NCBI GenBank assembly: GCA_913775095.1
Contig: CAJYIW010000024.1
Location: forward strand, 124,001-188,000
DNA: 64,000 nucleotides
Direction of reading: 5' to 3'
Origin: an uncultured Siphonobacter sp.
Lineage (GTDB): Bacteria; Bacteroidota; Bacteroidia; Cytophagales; Spirosomataceae
Part shown: positions 1 through 9,179 of the stretch, one piece after another
Layout: each line of letters starts with the position of its first letter
Numbering within the stretch: position 1 is the stretch's first letter
Translations under genes and position numbers: made by a program
The notes under the pieces: generated by a model
Seen by the model: the letters and a program-made list of their open reading frames with translations, nothing else
Databases searched by the model: none
Told to the model about the DNA's origin: nothing

Positions 1-473
1 GCCGGACGTAACTCCGGATTTTTCACCAGATCCCCCTGCGTACCGAGGGGCAGAAACCCGACTTTTACGTTCATGGCTTTCATCGTATCGATGCAGTCCT
101 GCACCATTCGTTCGTAGGTTGCCCGCGTAGCAAAACTTTGGGCGTAGAATCCGCTCATGGCAAGCGAACAGATTTCCAGATTCAGTTCTTTGGCTTTATC
201 CAGAAATTGCTGACGGATTTCGGGTTTGGCTAACTGACTGTCGAAGGTCTCACGGTTACCCAGTCCGCCCATGTCTACTTCCAGTCCGTCGGCTCCAATT
301 TCTTTGGTTAATTGAAACGCACTCAGCTTCTGCCGTTTGAGAATCATCAGATCCACTACGGCAATTTTATAGGCCTGTTTATCCTTCGCAAACACCTCAA
401 AAGGCGAGCTATATAATGCAGCCGACAGAAATACCGACTGACCCAGAAACTGACGACGATTGATGTTTTTCAT
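1..473 (-). CDS. Sugar phosphate isomerase/epimerase, TIM-barrel type (3' end cut by window edge)
   Basis: About 157 residues are visible, from an ATG at 473 to the left window edge, with no stop. The N-terminus reads MKNINRRQFLGQS, a twin-arginine-like signal (RRQFLG) followed by a short hydrophobic stretch, so export is likely. The mature part (KIAVVDLMILKR, then EIGADGLEVDMGG) has the beta-strand and Gly-Leu-Glu pattern of the xylose-isomerase-like TIM barrel (AP_endonuc_2 family). Secreted members are common in Bacteroidota sugar clusters, where most are uncharacterised. It is the last visible gene of the Region A series, 93 nt after the esterase, with a palindrome between. The substrate cannot be named. 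Confidence 0.75.
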   Translation of the reverse strand, partial: MKNINRRQFLGQSVFLSAALYSSPFEVFAKDKQAYKIAVVDLMILKRQKLSAFQLTKEIGADGLEVDMGGLGNRETFDSQLAKPEIRQQFLDKAKELNLEICSLAMSGFYAQSFATRATYERMVQDCIDTMKAMNVKVGFLPLGTQGDLVKNPELRP

Positions 474-509
474 AGAATTCCTATTACTTTTTTGATTATC
501 CGAAGAATT

Positions 510-543
510 ACCTTCCCGAAAGTTTTAAAACTTTCGGGAAGGT
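510..543. repeat. Palindromic intergenic element, copy 1
   Basis: A 34-nt perfect palindrome with arms ACCTTCCCGAAAGTTTT and its complement, located 24 nt past the stop of the minus-strand esterase. A near-identical copy lies at 9138-9167, also just after a minus-strand stop. There is no T-tract, so it looks more like a repeat-derived mRNA 3'-end hairpin than a classical terminator. Confidence 0.75.
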
Positions 544-566
544 GTCAGGTCGTATGACTCCACTGA

Positions 567-1943
567 TTAATGAATCATTTTCTCCAGTTCCTCAAAGCTC
601 CGAATCGCGTTTTCTGGCAGGTTTTCGCCTTTTTCTCCGAACACATACATCGCCGGATATTTTTCTACGGTGCACTTGGATTCATCAAACTGACCGGAAG
701 CATTCTGCCCTTTTTTCGCATCCAGTTTAAACTGTTCAACTAAGAACTGATACAAAGCCAACCGTTTATTAATGCCGTAATCGTGGCCTTCCTGCGATAA
801 ATGCACGTTTTTGATGACGGCTGCTGAGCCGTAAAAGCCATAGGTCCGTTGCAGAAAAGGAAACTCCTGCTCGGGGACGTATTGGGTCCAGTCTTTGCCG
901 TCGGAGATGACCAGTTGCGGGCGGGGAGCTGCCATGGCGGCCATCTCTACATTGTTGGTTCCGTGACCACACAAATGCACGCCCATCCCACTCTCGCAGG
1001 GGCAACCGCCGCTGTGGTACGAAGAAGTCATGACTACCGGAACGCTTAGATCTATACGATCATCCAGAGCCGTCAGCAGCATCGTCTGGCTTCCGCCCCC
1101 CGAACCACCCGTTACAGCCACGCGATGGGGGTCAGCGTTTTTCTGGGTTAACAGCCAGTCGAGAATCCGCATGCCGTTTACAATCTGGATGGTATTGGCC
1201 AGACTCCGGCGGTGATCCGCCGACTGAAATTGTAGCAGGGATTCTCCCCAGGCAAACAGATCGTAGCTAAAAGCCATGGCTCCCATCCGGGCCTGCATGG
1301 CACAACGCAACTGCGAGTCCTTCCGGTAGCGACCATCGCCAAAGTGCCCGTCGGGATTAAGGATGACGGGCATCAATCCTTTAGTATTCGTGGGTTTATA
1401 CAATGATCCACACACGTACACGCCGGGTAAGGTTTCAATGGCTACATTTTCCACCGTATAACCATCAAACGTGCGTTTGTTGGTAAGGATCGGCTGACTA
1501 TTCGGCGAGGCCGGAAGCTGATCGATTTTCAGCGTTTTCCGCATGCAGGCTTTAAGTTCGGCTTTTCGTTTTTCCCAGCTGGCCTGATCCGTATACAACG
1601 AAGCCAGGTAATCCAGCTGCTGCTTGCCTTCTTTGGGTGTTTTCAGGTGATACTGAAAGGCCTGGAGCTTGTATTTATGATCGCCTTCTTTGGTGAACGT
1701 GATGTCCTGCGAAGCAAAGATATTCGACATCGTTTGCTCCACGTCAGGACGGAAACGCCATTCGGCATAGGTAATCTGACGATCTTTTACCAGCTCTTCG
1801 GGATATCGGATCTTTACGGAATACTGCGTTTCAATTTCCTGAATGATGTCTTTCAGGGGCTTTTTAAACGCATCATCCGAGTTTTGGGCGAATGCCTGCG
1901 AGCCCATCAACAATGAAAGAGCGATCTGGACCAGTGGTTTCAT
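567..1943 (-). CDS. Secreted alpha/beta-hydrolase (acetyl xylan esterase-like) with STN-like N-terminal domain
   Basis: 458 residues. I chose the ATG at 1943 because it opens directly onto a signal peptide (MKPLVQIALSLLMGSQAFAQ); a longer in-frame start at 2048 would overlap the sialidase-like gene. Residues about 27-93 (PLKDIIQEIETQYSVKIRY onward) look like an STN (secretin/TonB short N-terminal) module, normally found on TonB receptors and secretins. Residues 150-410 are an alpha/beta hydrolase with nucleophile elbow GGSGGGS (Ser281), a DGKDW loop near 350 and a probable catalytic His387 in EGHDYG. The likely role is deacetylation of a plant polysaccharide or its fragments in the periplasm. 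It follows the sialidase-like gene by 35 nt. The esterase fold is secure; the substrate is not. Confidence 0.8.
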   Translation of the reverse strand: MKPLVQIALSLLMGSQAFAQNSDDAFKKPLKDIIQEIETQYSVKIRYPEELVKDRQITYAEWRFRPDVEQTMSNIFASQDITFTKEGDHKYKLQAFQYHLKTPKEGKQQLDYLASLYTDQASWEKRKAELKACMRKTLKIDQLPASPNSQPILTNKRTFDGYTVENVAIETLPGVYVCGSLYKPTNTKGLMPVILNPDGHFGDGRYRKDSQLRCAMQARMGAMAFSYDLFAWGESLLQFQSADHRRSLANTIQIVNGMRILDWLLTQKNADPHRVAVTGGSGGGSQTMLLTALDDRIDLSVPVVMTSSYHSGGCPCESGMGVHLCGHGTNNVEMAAMAAPRPQLVISDGKDWTQYVPEQEFPFLQRTYGFYGSAAVIKNVHLSQEGHDYGINKRLALYQFLVEQFKLDAKKGQNASGQFDESKCTVEKYPAMYVFGEKGENLPENAIRSFEELEKMIH

Positions 1944-1978
1944 AGGCTTAAAGGAGATAGTTTCAACCATCGGGCGAA

Positions 1979-3130
1979 TTAACCGTCCGTTCGGTCTTTC
2001 GTTATTTCGGCATTCTGAGGCGGCGTATATCCTTTTCTGGCTGGCCACACTCCATCTTTAATCGGCACCAGTTTCACCTTTTTCGGGTCAATGACCGCAT
2101 GATTGATTTTCTTGCGTCTCCAGGTGTACACGACGTGCAGCAGGCCATCCGAGGTCTGAATGATCGAAGGGTACGAATACTGACTGATGGGGGAATCTTC
2201 TACAATTACAGCCGCCGACCAGTTTTTCCCATCTTCGGAAATCGAAAGATTCAGTGGGGTCCGTGGACCTTTCGCCAGATCACCGGGAGGCAATACGTGG
2301 TTATAAATCAGGGCTTGCCGACCGTCTTTCATCGTGACGGCGTCGGTACCTGAGTTGTTATTGGGCAAATTGGTTTTCGTCAGCGGTGACCAGGTTTCCC
2401 CATTGTCGGTGGACCATGCTTCGAGCAGAGCCCGGTTCCGGCTGCGGGCCAGAATCTGTAGTTTCCCGTCTCCGTGTTTGAGGATGCTGGGCTGAATTCC
2501 ATTCAGCGTTTTACCGTCGTTGATCGGCCCCACTTTCCGCCAGGTCTTACCGAAATCAGACGTTACTTCGAAGTGAATTTTCCAGCCATCGCCTTCGGTA
2601 CTGGTCGGGCAAAACAGGTTACCATTTTCGAGTAATACGGGTTTGTTTTTCACAGGTCCAATGTAGCCATCGGGTAATTTCCTCGCTTCAGACCAGGTGA
2701 TTCCTCCGTCGGAAGACGTTTTCATCCAGCCCTGCCACTTGCTCGGACTCGGACCAATTTTGTAGAACAAGAGTAACTCTCCGTTCGGAACCTGAAACAA
2801 GACGGGATTCCACGTGGGATACCGGAGCGTATCGTTGACGATGCCGTTGGCTACGTTTTGGGGAGTCGTCCATTGACCCTTTTCCAGACGGCTCACGTAA
2901 ATACACACGTCGGGATTCCGTTCTTTCGTACCGCCAAACCAGGACGTCACGAGCCCTTTCGGGGTTTCTGCAATGGTAGCCGAATGACTTTCCGGAAACG
3001 GTGCCGTTTCAAAAACGGATTCGTGTTTCACTAATCCTTTCTGCCACTTTTCTACCTGGGCTTCCACCAGCTGCGTCATCAATAATCCGCTGGCGACCAG
3101 TATGCATTTTCTCAGATGAATCATTTTCAT
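1979..3130 (-). CDS. Secreted sialidase-fold (BNR/Asp-box) glycosidase
   Basis: 383 residues with an N-terminal signal ending near VEAQ. Four Asp-box motifs are visible: SSDGGITW (139-146), TSDFGKTW (190-197), STDNGETW (240-247) and SEDGKNW (298-304), spaced as in a six-bladed beta-propeller. The WFGGTKERNPDVCIYVS segment (64-80) is typical of the BNR_2 'exo-alpha-sialidase family' proteins found in Bacteroidota pectin clusters. True sialic acid is unlikely as substrate in this plant-glycan context. An exo-acting role on an acidic sugar (for example a 2-keto-3-deoxy sugar of RG-II) is possible but only inferred. Confidence 0.75.
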   Translation of the reverse strand: MKMIHLRKCILVASGLLMTQLVEAQVEKWQKGLVKHESVFETAPFPESHSATIAETPKGLVTSWFGGTKERNPDVCIYVSRLEKGQWTTPQNVANGIVNDTLRYPTWNPVLFQVPNGELLLFYKIGPSPSKWQGWMKTSSDGGITWSEARKLPDGYIGPVKNKPVLLENGNLFCPTSTEGDGWKIHFEVTSDFGKTWRKVGPINDGKTLNGIQPSILKHGDGKLQILARSRNRALLEAWSTDNGETWSPLTKTNLPNNNSGTDAVTMKDGRQALIYNHVLPPGDLAKGPRTPLNLSISEDGKNWSAAVIVEDSPISQYSYPSIIQTSDGLLHVVYTWRRKKINHAVIDPKKVKLVPIKDGVWPARKGYTPPQNAEITKDRTDG

Positions 3131-3184
3131 AATGATCGTTATTCTTTTAATTCATTCCCGGGGAATGCTTGTTCAGTCTTTTCT

Positions 3185-3301
3185 TTCCTTTCCCGGGTTG
3201 CACCCGGGGCTACTTCAGGTTTAACCCCTCCGGGGTTTGGGCGAATTACAGCACCCCGGAGGGTTTGAATGATCAATAACCCAGGCTTGTACCCTGGGAA
3301 G
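3185..3301. repeat. Mosaic of GC-rich inverted repeats between GH78 and the sialidase-like gene
   Basis: The 197-nt gap (3131-3327) holds a series of short hairpins: CCCGGGTTGCACCCGGGG, AACCCCTCCGGGGTTT paired with a distal ACCCCGGAGGGTTT, and CCCAGG...CCTGGG. A shorter related block occurs at 43314-43364. A 61-codon open frame spans the region but is only a by-product of the repeats. Confidence 0.6.
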
Positions 3302-3327
3302 CAATTCCAGTCAACTGTTTCCATCCA

Positions 3328-6078
3328 TCAATTCCCCGCCGTAAACTGATACGAACCGGAACCCACCTCCACTACTACACGGTCTCCTTCCGTTTTCAGA
3401 AATTTTACGCCTTCAGCGGAAGCTATTTTTTTCCCATTTTCCCGAATGGCATCTACGGATTGGGCGGGTATGTACACCAGGGCTTTCGTATTGGCAGGCA
3501 CCTGTATGTTCCAGTTCATTTGCGTTTTCTGTTTTTTCCAGTGCGACAGAATCGTTCCGTATCGGGATTGATACGAGGCCTTTACTTCCGTTAGTCCTTC
3601 CGGAAAATCGGGTTTCATTTCTATCGTTTTGAAGCCGGGCGAAGCCGCCTTGATTCCGACAATGTGCTCGTAATACCAGATCAGCAAATCACCCAATAAC
3701 ATGACGTGATTGGCGGAATTCATCTCCGGATTGGCCGTATTGCCATTCCACAGCTCCCAAATGGTCGTGGCTCCGCTTTCCACCATATAACCCCAGCTGG
3801 GATAATCGCGGTTGGTGGCCAGCGTGTACGACAGATCCGGCCGACCGTTTTCAGCCAGTCCCCGCATCAGCCACTGCGTACCGATCACGCCCGTGCTGAT
3901 GTGTGATTTTTGTTCGTTGACGATCTTGTTGACGATGCTGGAAAACACCTGTTTCTTCTGGCCTTCCGGAACGATTCCGTACATGAGCGGGAGCAAATTG
4001 GCCGTCACCGTATTGTTTCCGTATTGACCCGTTGACGTATGCAGAAACTTCTGATTAAACGCTTGTTTCATCGCCTGGGCCTGAGTTTGATACGCTTTGA
4101 CATCTTCTGATTTCTCCAGAAGATGGGCGAAATTTTGCATCAACTCCAGCAAGCCGATGTACGTAGCCGAAGCCAGCAATACGCCGTCCGTATTCAAGGC
4201 CGGATCTTTCGCGTGAATCAGTTCTTTCGACTCCGGCGGCACACACCAGTCGCCGTATTTATCCTTGATCACCAGCCCGTCTTTCGTATACTGAGCGACC
4301 ATGTATTCCATCCATTTTTTCATGGACGGATAATGCTTCCGGATGGATTCCGTATCACCAAACTGCTTGTAGAGCATGTTCGCCACCATCAGATACGTAC
4401 CTGGCCAGGTAACGTTATCGCTGTAATACCGCCAGAACACCGGAGCCACGTCGGGAATACTTCCATCCGCTTTCTGAGCCTGCTGAATATCGTCCAGCCA
4501 CTTGGCGTACAGGCGACTGTTATCAAACAGAAAGCTCTCGCCGTAGGCCCCCGTACTGCGATCACCCAGCCAGGGCTGGCGTTCGTTGCGTTGCGGACAA
4601 TCCACGGGCATGCCTTTGTAATTACTGCGGATGCCCCAATACGCATTTTTGAAAATCTGATTGAGCGTCGTGTTCGAAGACGTAAACGTGCCAATGGTGG
4701 GAATGTCGTCGTAGACCACCCGTCCTTCAAAGTTTTCCAGTTTCGGCACGCCCGGGAAACCCGTTACTTCCACATAGCGGAAGCCGTGGTAGACGAACGT
4801 AGGCTCCCAGGTTTCCGTAGTACCACCTTTGAGCGTATACACGTCCGTCACTTTGGCGTCCCGCAGGTTTCGTACGAAGAGTTCTCCGTTATCCTGCAGG
4901 ATTTCGGCAAAACGAAACTTCACCTGATCGCCCTTTTTTCCTTTGACTCGCATCCGAACCCAACCAGCCATGTTCTGACCAAAATCCAGAAGGTAGACGC
5001 CCGCTTTCAGGGGTTTGATGGATACGGGTTTAATCGTTTCCATCACCTTCATGTTCTCGTTCATCTGGGCTTCGTAGACCCCGCCGGGTTCCTGCACAAA
5101 TTCAGCTTTCAGCCATTTCTGATCGTCAAAACCCGCCGTATGCCAGCCCGGCATTTCTTTGGTGGCATCGTATTCTTCGCCGTCGTACTCGTTGTTGGTA
5201 CGGATCGGACCATCGGCCGTGCCTTTCCAGGAATCGTCCGTATGGATTGATTCGGTCGAACCATCCATATAGGTAATGTTCAGGTTCAGCAGCAATTTCG
5301 GATAGCCAAACGTTTTGATTTTGTAGGGTTTATACGCCTGACGCATTGTATAATAACGGCCGTTTCCCAGCACCGTGCCGATGGCATTCGGTCCCGATTT
5401 CAGCAGGTTCGTTACGTCAAATGTGTTGTATTTCACGCCCTGCGTATAATCCGTCGGAGCGGGAGCCAGCACCTGATCGCCCACTTTCTGACCGTTCAGG
5501 TATAGTTCGTATAAACCTAAACCGATGATGTATACGGTGGCTTTTCTGACTTCTTTTTTGGGTGAAAACTCCTTCCGGAAATACCGGGCCGACAAGCGGG
5601 AAAACTGCTTTTCCGTATCCCAGGGGAACGAACGGTCGAATCCAATCCAGCGACCTTTCCAGTCGGTATAATACAGTTGGCCCATGCTCCAGTGCTGCGT
5701 TTCACTCCAGTCGCTTTCGCCCTGATTGGTCCATATTTTTACTTTCCAGAATGCCTGCATCCGGCTTTTCAAAGCCTTGCCCTGATACGGATTCTGAATG
5801 CTTCGATCCGAAGAAACGTTTCCCGAATCCCAGAGATCGCCTTCGTCGGCTCTCAGTTTTTCTTCGCTGGAAGCCACCAGAATCTGATAAGCCGTTTGCT
5901 GGAGATTTCGTTTATTGCCCCCTAACTCCCAGCTCAGACGGGGCTGTCTGGCATCAATGCCTTCGGGGTTCGTCAGACCCTCCGCCCGCAGGTTACTAAT
6001 CCGCACAGGTGTCTCTTTCGGTTCGAAAGCGAACAAAAAAAAGGAAATCAACCCGAGGAACAAGTGATACGATTTCAT
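3328..6078 (-). CDS. Alpha-L-rhamnosidase, GH78 (Bac_rhamnosidase)
   Basis: 916 residues, full length for the family, with a signal-like N-terminus (MKSYHLFLGLISFFLFAF). Order of domains: an N-terminal beta-sandwich that opens with PVRISNLRAEGLTNPEGI and contains PRLSWEL (about 25-130); the rhamnosidase N-domain with LYELYLNGQKVGD (190-201) and a carbohydrate-binding part (160-350); the concanavalin-like domain with LLDFGQNMAGWVR (363-375); and the (alpha/alpha)6 catalytic barrel from about 460. The barrel carries the GH78 hallmark DCPQRNERQPWLGDR (493-507). It removes terminal alpha-L-rhamnose from plant glycans, probably in the periplasm. It lies 225 nt after the GH2 gene, separated by a tandem hairpin repeat. 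Confidence 0.93.
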   Translation of the reverse strand: MKSYHLFLGLISFFLFAFEPKETPVRISNLRAEGLTNPEGIDARQPRLSWELGGNKRNLQQTAYQILVASSEEKLRADEGDLWDSGNVSSDRSIQNPYQGKALKSRMQAFWKVKIWTNQGESDWSETQHWSMGQLYYTDWKGRWIGFDRSFPWDTEKQFSRLSARYFRKEFSPKKEVRKATVYIIGLGLYELYLNGQKVGDQVLAPAPTDYTQGVKYNTFDVTNLLKSGPNAIGTVLGNGRYYTMRQAYKPYKIKTFGYPKLLLNLNITYMDGSTESIHTDDSWKGTADGPIRTNNEYDGEEYDATKEMPGWHTAGFDDQKWLKAEFVQEPGGVYEAQMNENMKVMETIKPVSIKPLKAGVYLLDFGQNMAGWVRMRVKGKKGDQVKFRFAEILQDNGELFVRNLRDAKVTDVYTLKGGTTETWEPTFVYHGFRYVEVTGFPGVPKLENFEGRVVYDDIPTIGTFTSSNTTLNQIFKNAYWGIRSNYKGMPVDCPQRNERQPWLGDRSTGAYGESFLFDNSRLYAKWLDDIQQAQKADGSIPDVAPVFWRYYSDNVTWPGTYLMVANMLYKQFGDTESIRKHYPSMKKWMEYMVAQYTKDGLVIKDKYGDWCVPPESKELIHAKDPALNTDGVLLASATYIGLLELMQNFAHLLEKSEDVKAYQTQAQAMKQAFNQKFLHTSTGQYGNNTVTANLLPLMYGIVPEGQKKQVFSSIVNKIVNEQKSHISTGVIGTQWLMRGLAENGRPDLSYTLATNRDYPSWGYMVESGATTIWELWNGNTANPEMNSANHVMLLGDLLIWYYEHIVGIKAASPGFKTIEMKPDFPEGLTEVKASYQSRYGTILSHWKKQKTQMNWNIQVPANTKALVYIPAQSVDAIRENGKKIASAEGVKFLKTEGDRVVVEVGSGSYQFTAGN

Positions 6079-6124
6079 GTCTATAAACTTAATAAATCAG
6101 GAAGCAGAGGTTGCCTGTTTTAAC

Positions 6125-6298
6125 CTTTCGCTACCAGCTTTTTTGCTGGCGGCCCCGCTTACTTTCCTTCCAGCCCTTGTTGCCAGCGAAAAAGCTGGCA
6201 ACGGCTTAGGAATTTCGCTGCCAGCTTTTTTACTGGCAGCCCGCTTGCTTTACTTCCAGCTCCTGTTGCCAGCAGAAAAGCTGGCTACGGCTTAGGAG
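6125..6298. repeat. Two tandem copies of an 86-88-bp hairpin repeat
   Basis: Unit 1 spans 6125-6212 and unit 2 spans 6213-6298, about 85% alike. Each opens with CGCT.CCAGCTTTTTT.CTGGC and closes with TTGCCAGC..AAAAGCTGGC, then CGGCTTAGGA, so each contains two hairpins. A related single copy occurs at 10593-10622, inside the SGNH esterase reading frame. The units fill most of the gap between GH2 (stop 6304) and GH78 (start 6078). Confidence 0.8.
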
Positions 6299-6303
6299 TT
6301 AAG

Positions 6304-9087
6304 TTACTTGTTCGAAAAATCAAAGTAAACCGTCAGCACTTTCGCCCGTATCGGTTCTTTTTCATAGTCGTAATAAATGTGTTTCATCCCCATCGGTCCC
6401 GTCGTTTCGGGCTTCTGGGTTTTCGTACCAATGCCTGAAATGCCCTGCATGAACGATAGATCGCCCGTGGGGAATGTCATTTGAACGTTGTTGTATTCGT
6501 CGACGATGGGTTTGGGAGTAAATAACCGGAAGAATACGTCTTCGTCGGGCGTCACCACCGTCAGCGGTTGTCCGGAAGTCAGCAACTGCATCCAATACAG
6601 GTTCGAGTGGTATCCTTTGAATTCGGGATAGGTCAGCGGAGGTTCTCCGGTTGATGCATTGTTGTATTCTTTTTCCCAGACACCCATCTGATTTCCTTTC
6701 ATCCGGTTTTTCCAGACGCGATACGGACCGCTCCCCAGCCAGCGAACCGATTTTGCCTGATCTTCGGGGAAGCTGAAGTTGACCCCTACCAGATTGGTAA
6801 AATACGCCCCGGGGAAATAGTTGATTTTCATCTGCACCCAGCCGGATGGATAAATCGTCCATTGCAGGGTGTTGTAACTCTTTTTGCGATCAAACGTCGA
6901 CTCAATAATCAGGTTCTTTCCTTCCATCCGGTGTTTGAAATCCTGGAAGTTGTTCACGCATTCCTGCAATACGGGACCGTTGGTCAGCGGGATGGTTCCT
7001 TTCGCATTCTTAATCTGTTGAATATGTCCCGTCCGCTTATGGATGCTCAGCTGCATACCGTTGGCTGATACCGTATACAAGGAATCTGTTTCTTTCAATT
7101 GTACGGCTCCAGTCCCATCCGTTTTCACCAGAGAAGAAGCGATTTTCTCCGGTAATGCAATCGGGAAGCTCCAGGTGAAGAGTTCTTTTTTCTGAGGATC
7201 GAAGGCCGTGATGTACAGGAAATCAAAAGTTTTCCAGTTGGCAGGAAGATTCGCTTTGATGGTTCCTTTTTCCAGCGGTTTCAGGGCAGGCGTAGATACG
7301 GTAAACGTTTGTTCCGTTCCTTTCGTCGTACCGAAAGCGGTTTTTACCAGTTTCCCAGTAAATGAACACTGATTCGTATTAATGAAATGGTATCGGTTCT
7401 CGATGGTGAAGGTTCCGTCGAAGCCTTCTGCGATTTCCCGGCGTTCGATTTTGATGGGCGACCAGACCTGTTTGATCGTAAAGAAGCTGCCCTCTTTTTC
7501 CCGGTACGAACCCACAATGCCGTCGGCGGCGTGGTTACCGTCGGTATCCAGAATACCCTTTTTATCGGTACGGATGACGCCGTTATCGGCATAATCCCAG
7601 AGGAAACCGCCGGCCGACAAGGGGTTTTGCCACATGGCTTCCCAGTAATCTTCAATGCCCGCCCCGTGGCCACCGTCGTACATGCCATGCAAAAATTCCG
7701 TCGGCATGACAATCTGGTGCCCTAAATCGTAACTACCAATTCCGTAATTATACTCCCGGTAATGCTGCGTATCAAAACCGCCGAACACTTCCCAGGCGTG
7801 GATCACGGGGCGTTTCTGAAGGTCTTCTTTCGCAAAAAGGGGATCTAACTCGTAGTTATGGCCGCCCTCGTTTCCGTTGATCCAGAAAATAACCGAGGGG
7901 TGATTCACGTCGTGCGTGATCAGTTCTTTCACCAGTTTGGTGCCGGTCGGCGTATCGTAGTTGCCGTGCCAGCCCGCCAGTTCATCAAACACAAACAATC
8001 CGAGGGAATCACAGACGTCCAGGAAATGATCATCCGGCGGATAGTGTGACATCCGTACGGCGTTCATGTTCATTTCCTTCATCAGGTTCACGTCCAGCAC
8101 ACTTATTTTTTTGCTCGTCGTGCGACCGGAAGTCGGCCAGAAGGAATGCCGGTTGACTCCTTTAAACTTTACTTTCGTCCCATTGACGTACACTCCATCG
8201 CGTTGGCGAACTTCGACGGTGCGGAAACCAAATTTCTCCTGAATCGTATGGATTACTTTTCCATTCTGCACCAGACTTACTTCTACCTGATAACGATTGG
8301 GCGTTTCGGAAGTCCAAAGGGATGGATTCGCTACTTTCGTTTGAATCGATACCGTATTTTGATTTTGTGGCACTTTTACGCGGAAGGGCTGACCTATTTT
8401 CTGACCCTTCATCGTATAAATCTGAGCCTTAATTTCGCTGGCTTTCGTCAATCCGCTTACGCTTACATCCGCCTGGAACGAACCCGTGGCCTGAGCGTTC
8501 AGAGCCAGGTGCTCGATGTGTTCCGCCGGAAGGATTTCCAGCCAGACGGGACGAAAAATGCCGCCAAAAATCCAGAAATCGCCTTTGCGTTCGGCAGCGT
8601 TTACCGACGCATTTGCGGAATGTTTCGAGACCGTTACTTCGAGCAGGTTATCGGATCCCGGTTTGAGTTTATCGGTAATGTCGTATTTGAACGCATAATA
8701 GGAGCCTTCGTGTTTCGGTCCGGCAGACTGGCCGTTGACTTTCACTTCGGTATCGGTCATTACCCCTTCAAAAACCAGGTTAATTTTCTTGTTTTTCCAG
8801 GAAGCCGGAGCTTTAAAAGTGTGCTTATACAAGCCCTGTTCCCGGCCTTTCGAGCTGTCCCGGTTAAAGCCATAGTTATACTTGCCAAAGCCCTGTAACT
8901 CCCAGTTGGATGGTACGGGGATGGTCGTCCATTTGCCGGAATTCTGGCCTGCGGTACAGTAAAACTGCCAGTCAACGGTCTGATCGTTTCCGGTGCCCGA
9001 CAGGTACTGTTTCTGCGTTTGCTGAGCCTGAGCCGCAAGAAGAGTCCAGAAGAATACAAGAAAGAGTATGGTACTGTTACTTTTCAT
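6304..9087 (-). CDS. Glycoside hydrolase family 2 (beta-galactosidase-like)
   Basis: 927 residues with a signal peptide ending at AAQAQ. The GH2 layout is clear: jelly-roll sugar-binding domain (about 30-185, with the SNWELQGFGKYNYGF motif at 60-74), immunoglobulin-like domain (190-295), and TIM barrel from FKGVNRHSFWP (308-318). The acid/base Glu407 sits in WINGNEGG (402-409), and a candidate nucleophile is Glu464 in MPTEFLHG. A C-terminal beta-galactosidase small-chain-like domain follows. Given its neighbours it may release beta-galactose, alpha-L-arabinopyranose or beta-glucuronate; GH2 specificities are mixed. The gene is preceded by the second copy of the CCCGAAAGTTT palindrome. Confidence 0.92.
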   Translation of the reverse strand: MKSNSTILFLVFFWTLLAAQAQQTQKQYLSGTGNDQTVDWQFYCTAGQNSGKWTTIPVPSNWELQGFGKYNYGFNRDSSKGREQGLYKHTFKAPASWKNKKINLVFEGVMTDTEVKVNGQSAGPKHEGSYYAFKYDITDKLKPGSDNLLEVTVSKHSANASVNAAERKGDFWIFGGIFRPVWLEILPAEHIEHLALNAQATGSFQADVSVSGLTKASEIKAQIYTMKGQKIGQPFRVKVPQNQNTVSIQTKVANPSLWTSETPNRYQVEVSLVQNGKVIHTIQEKFGFRTVEVRQRDGVYVNGTKVKFKGVNRHSFWPTSGRTTSKKISVLDVNLMKEMNMNAVRMSHYPPDDHFLDVCDSLGLFVFDELAGWHGNYDTPTGTKLVKELITHDVNHPSVIFWINGNEGGHNYELDPLFAKEDLQKRPVIHAWEVFGGFDTQHYREYNYGIGSYDLGHQIVMPTEFLHGMYDGGHGAGIEDYWEAMWQNPLSAGGFLWDYADNGVIRTDKKGILDTDGNHAADGIVGSYREKEGSFFTIKQVWSPIKIERREIAEGFDGTFTIENRYHFINTNQCSFTGKLVKTAFGTTKGTEQTFTVSTPALKPLEKGTIKANLPANWKTFDFLYITAFDPQKKELFTWSFPIALPEKIASSLVKTDGTGAVQLKETDSLYTVSANGMQLSIHKRTGHIQQIKNAKGTIPLTNGPVLQECVNNFQDFKHRMEGKNLIIESTFDRKKSYNTLQWTIYPSGWVQMKINYFPGAYFTNLVGVNFSFPEDQAKSVRWLGSGPYRVWKNRMKGNQMGVWEKEYNNASTGEPPLTYPEFKGYHSNLYWMQLLTSGQPLTVVTPDEDVFFRLFTPKPIVDEYNNVQMTFPTGDLSFMQGISGIGTKTQKPETTGPMGMKHIYYDYEKEPIRAKVLTVYFDFSNK

Positions 9088-9137
9088 AGGTTATTTAAAA
9101 GACGCCGGAGCGTTTTTAGAGACGTTTTTATTTTCAG

Positions 9138-9167
9138 CTTCCCGAAAGTTTTGAACTTTCGGGAAGG
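9138..9167. repeat. Palindromic intergenic element, copy 2
   Basis: CTTCCCGAAAGTTTT followed by its inverse arm, nearly identical to the element at 510-543. It lies 12 nt past the stop of the minus-strand SGNH esterase, so both copies occupy the same position relative to a gene end. Confidence 0.75.
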
Positions 9168-9179
9168 TAATAATCGGAT

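Noticed and set aside
3139-3324. 61-codon minus-strand open frame between GH78 and the sialidase-like gene
   Set aside because: Made of GC-rich inverted repeats and not similar to a protein.
4123-5250. 375-codon open frame on the plus strand
   Set aside because: It lies entirely antisense to the well-conserved GH78 rhamnosidase and resembles no protein family.
8146-8898. 250-codon plus-strand open frame
   Set aside because: Antisense to the GH2 gene, whose domains and motifs are intact; composition matches a shadow frame.
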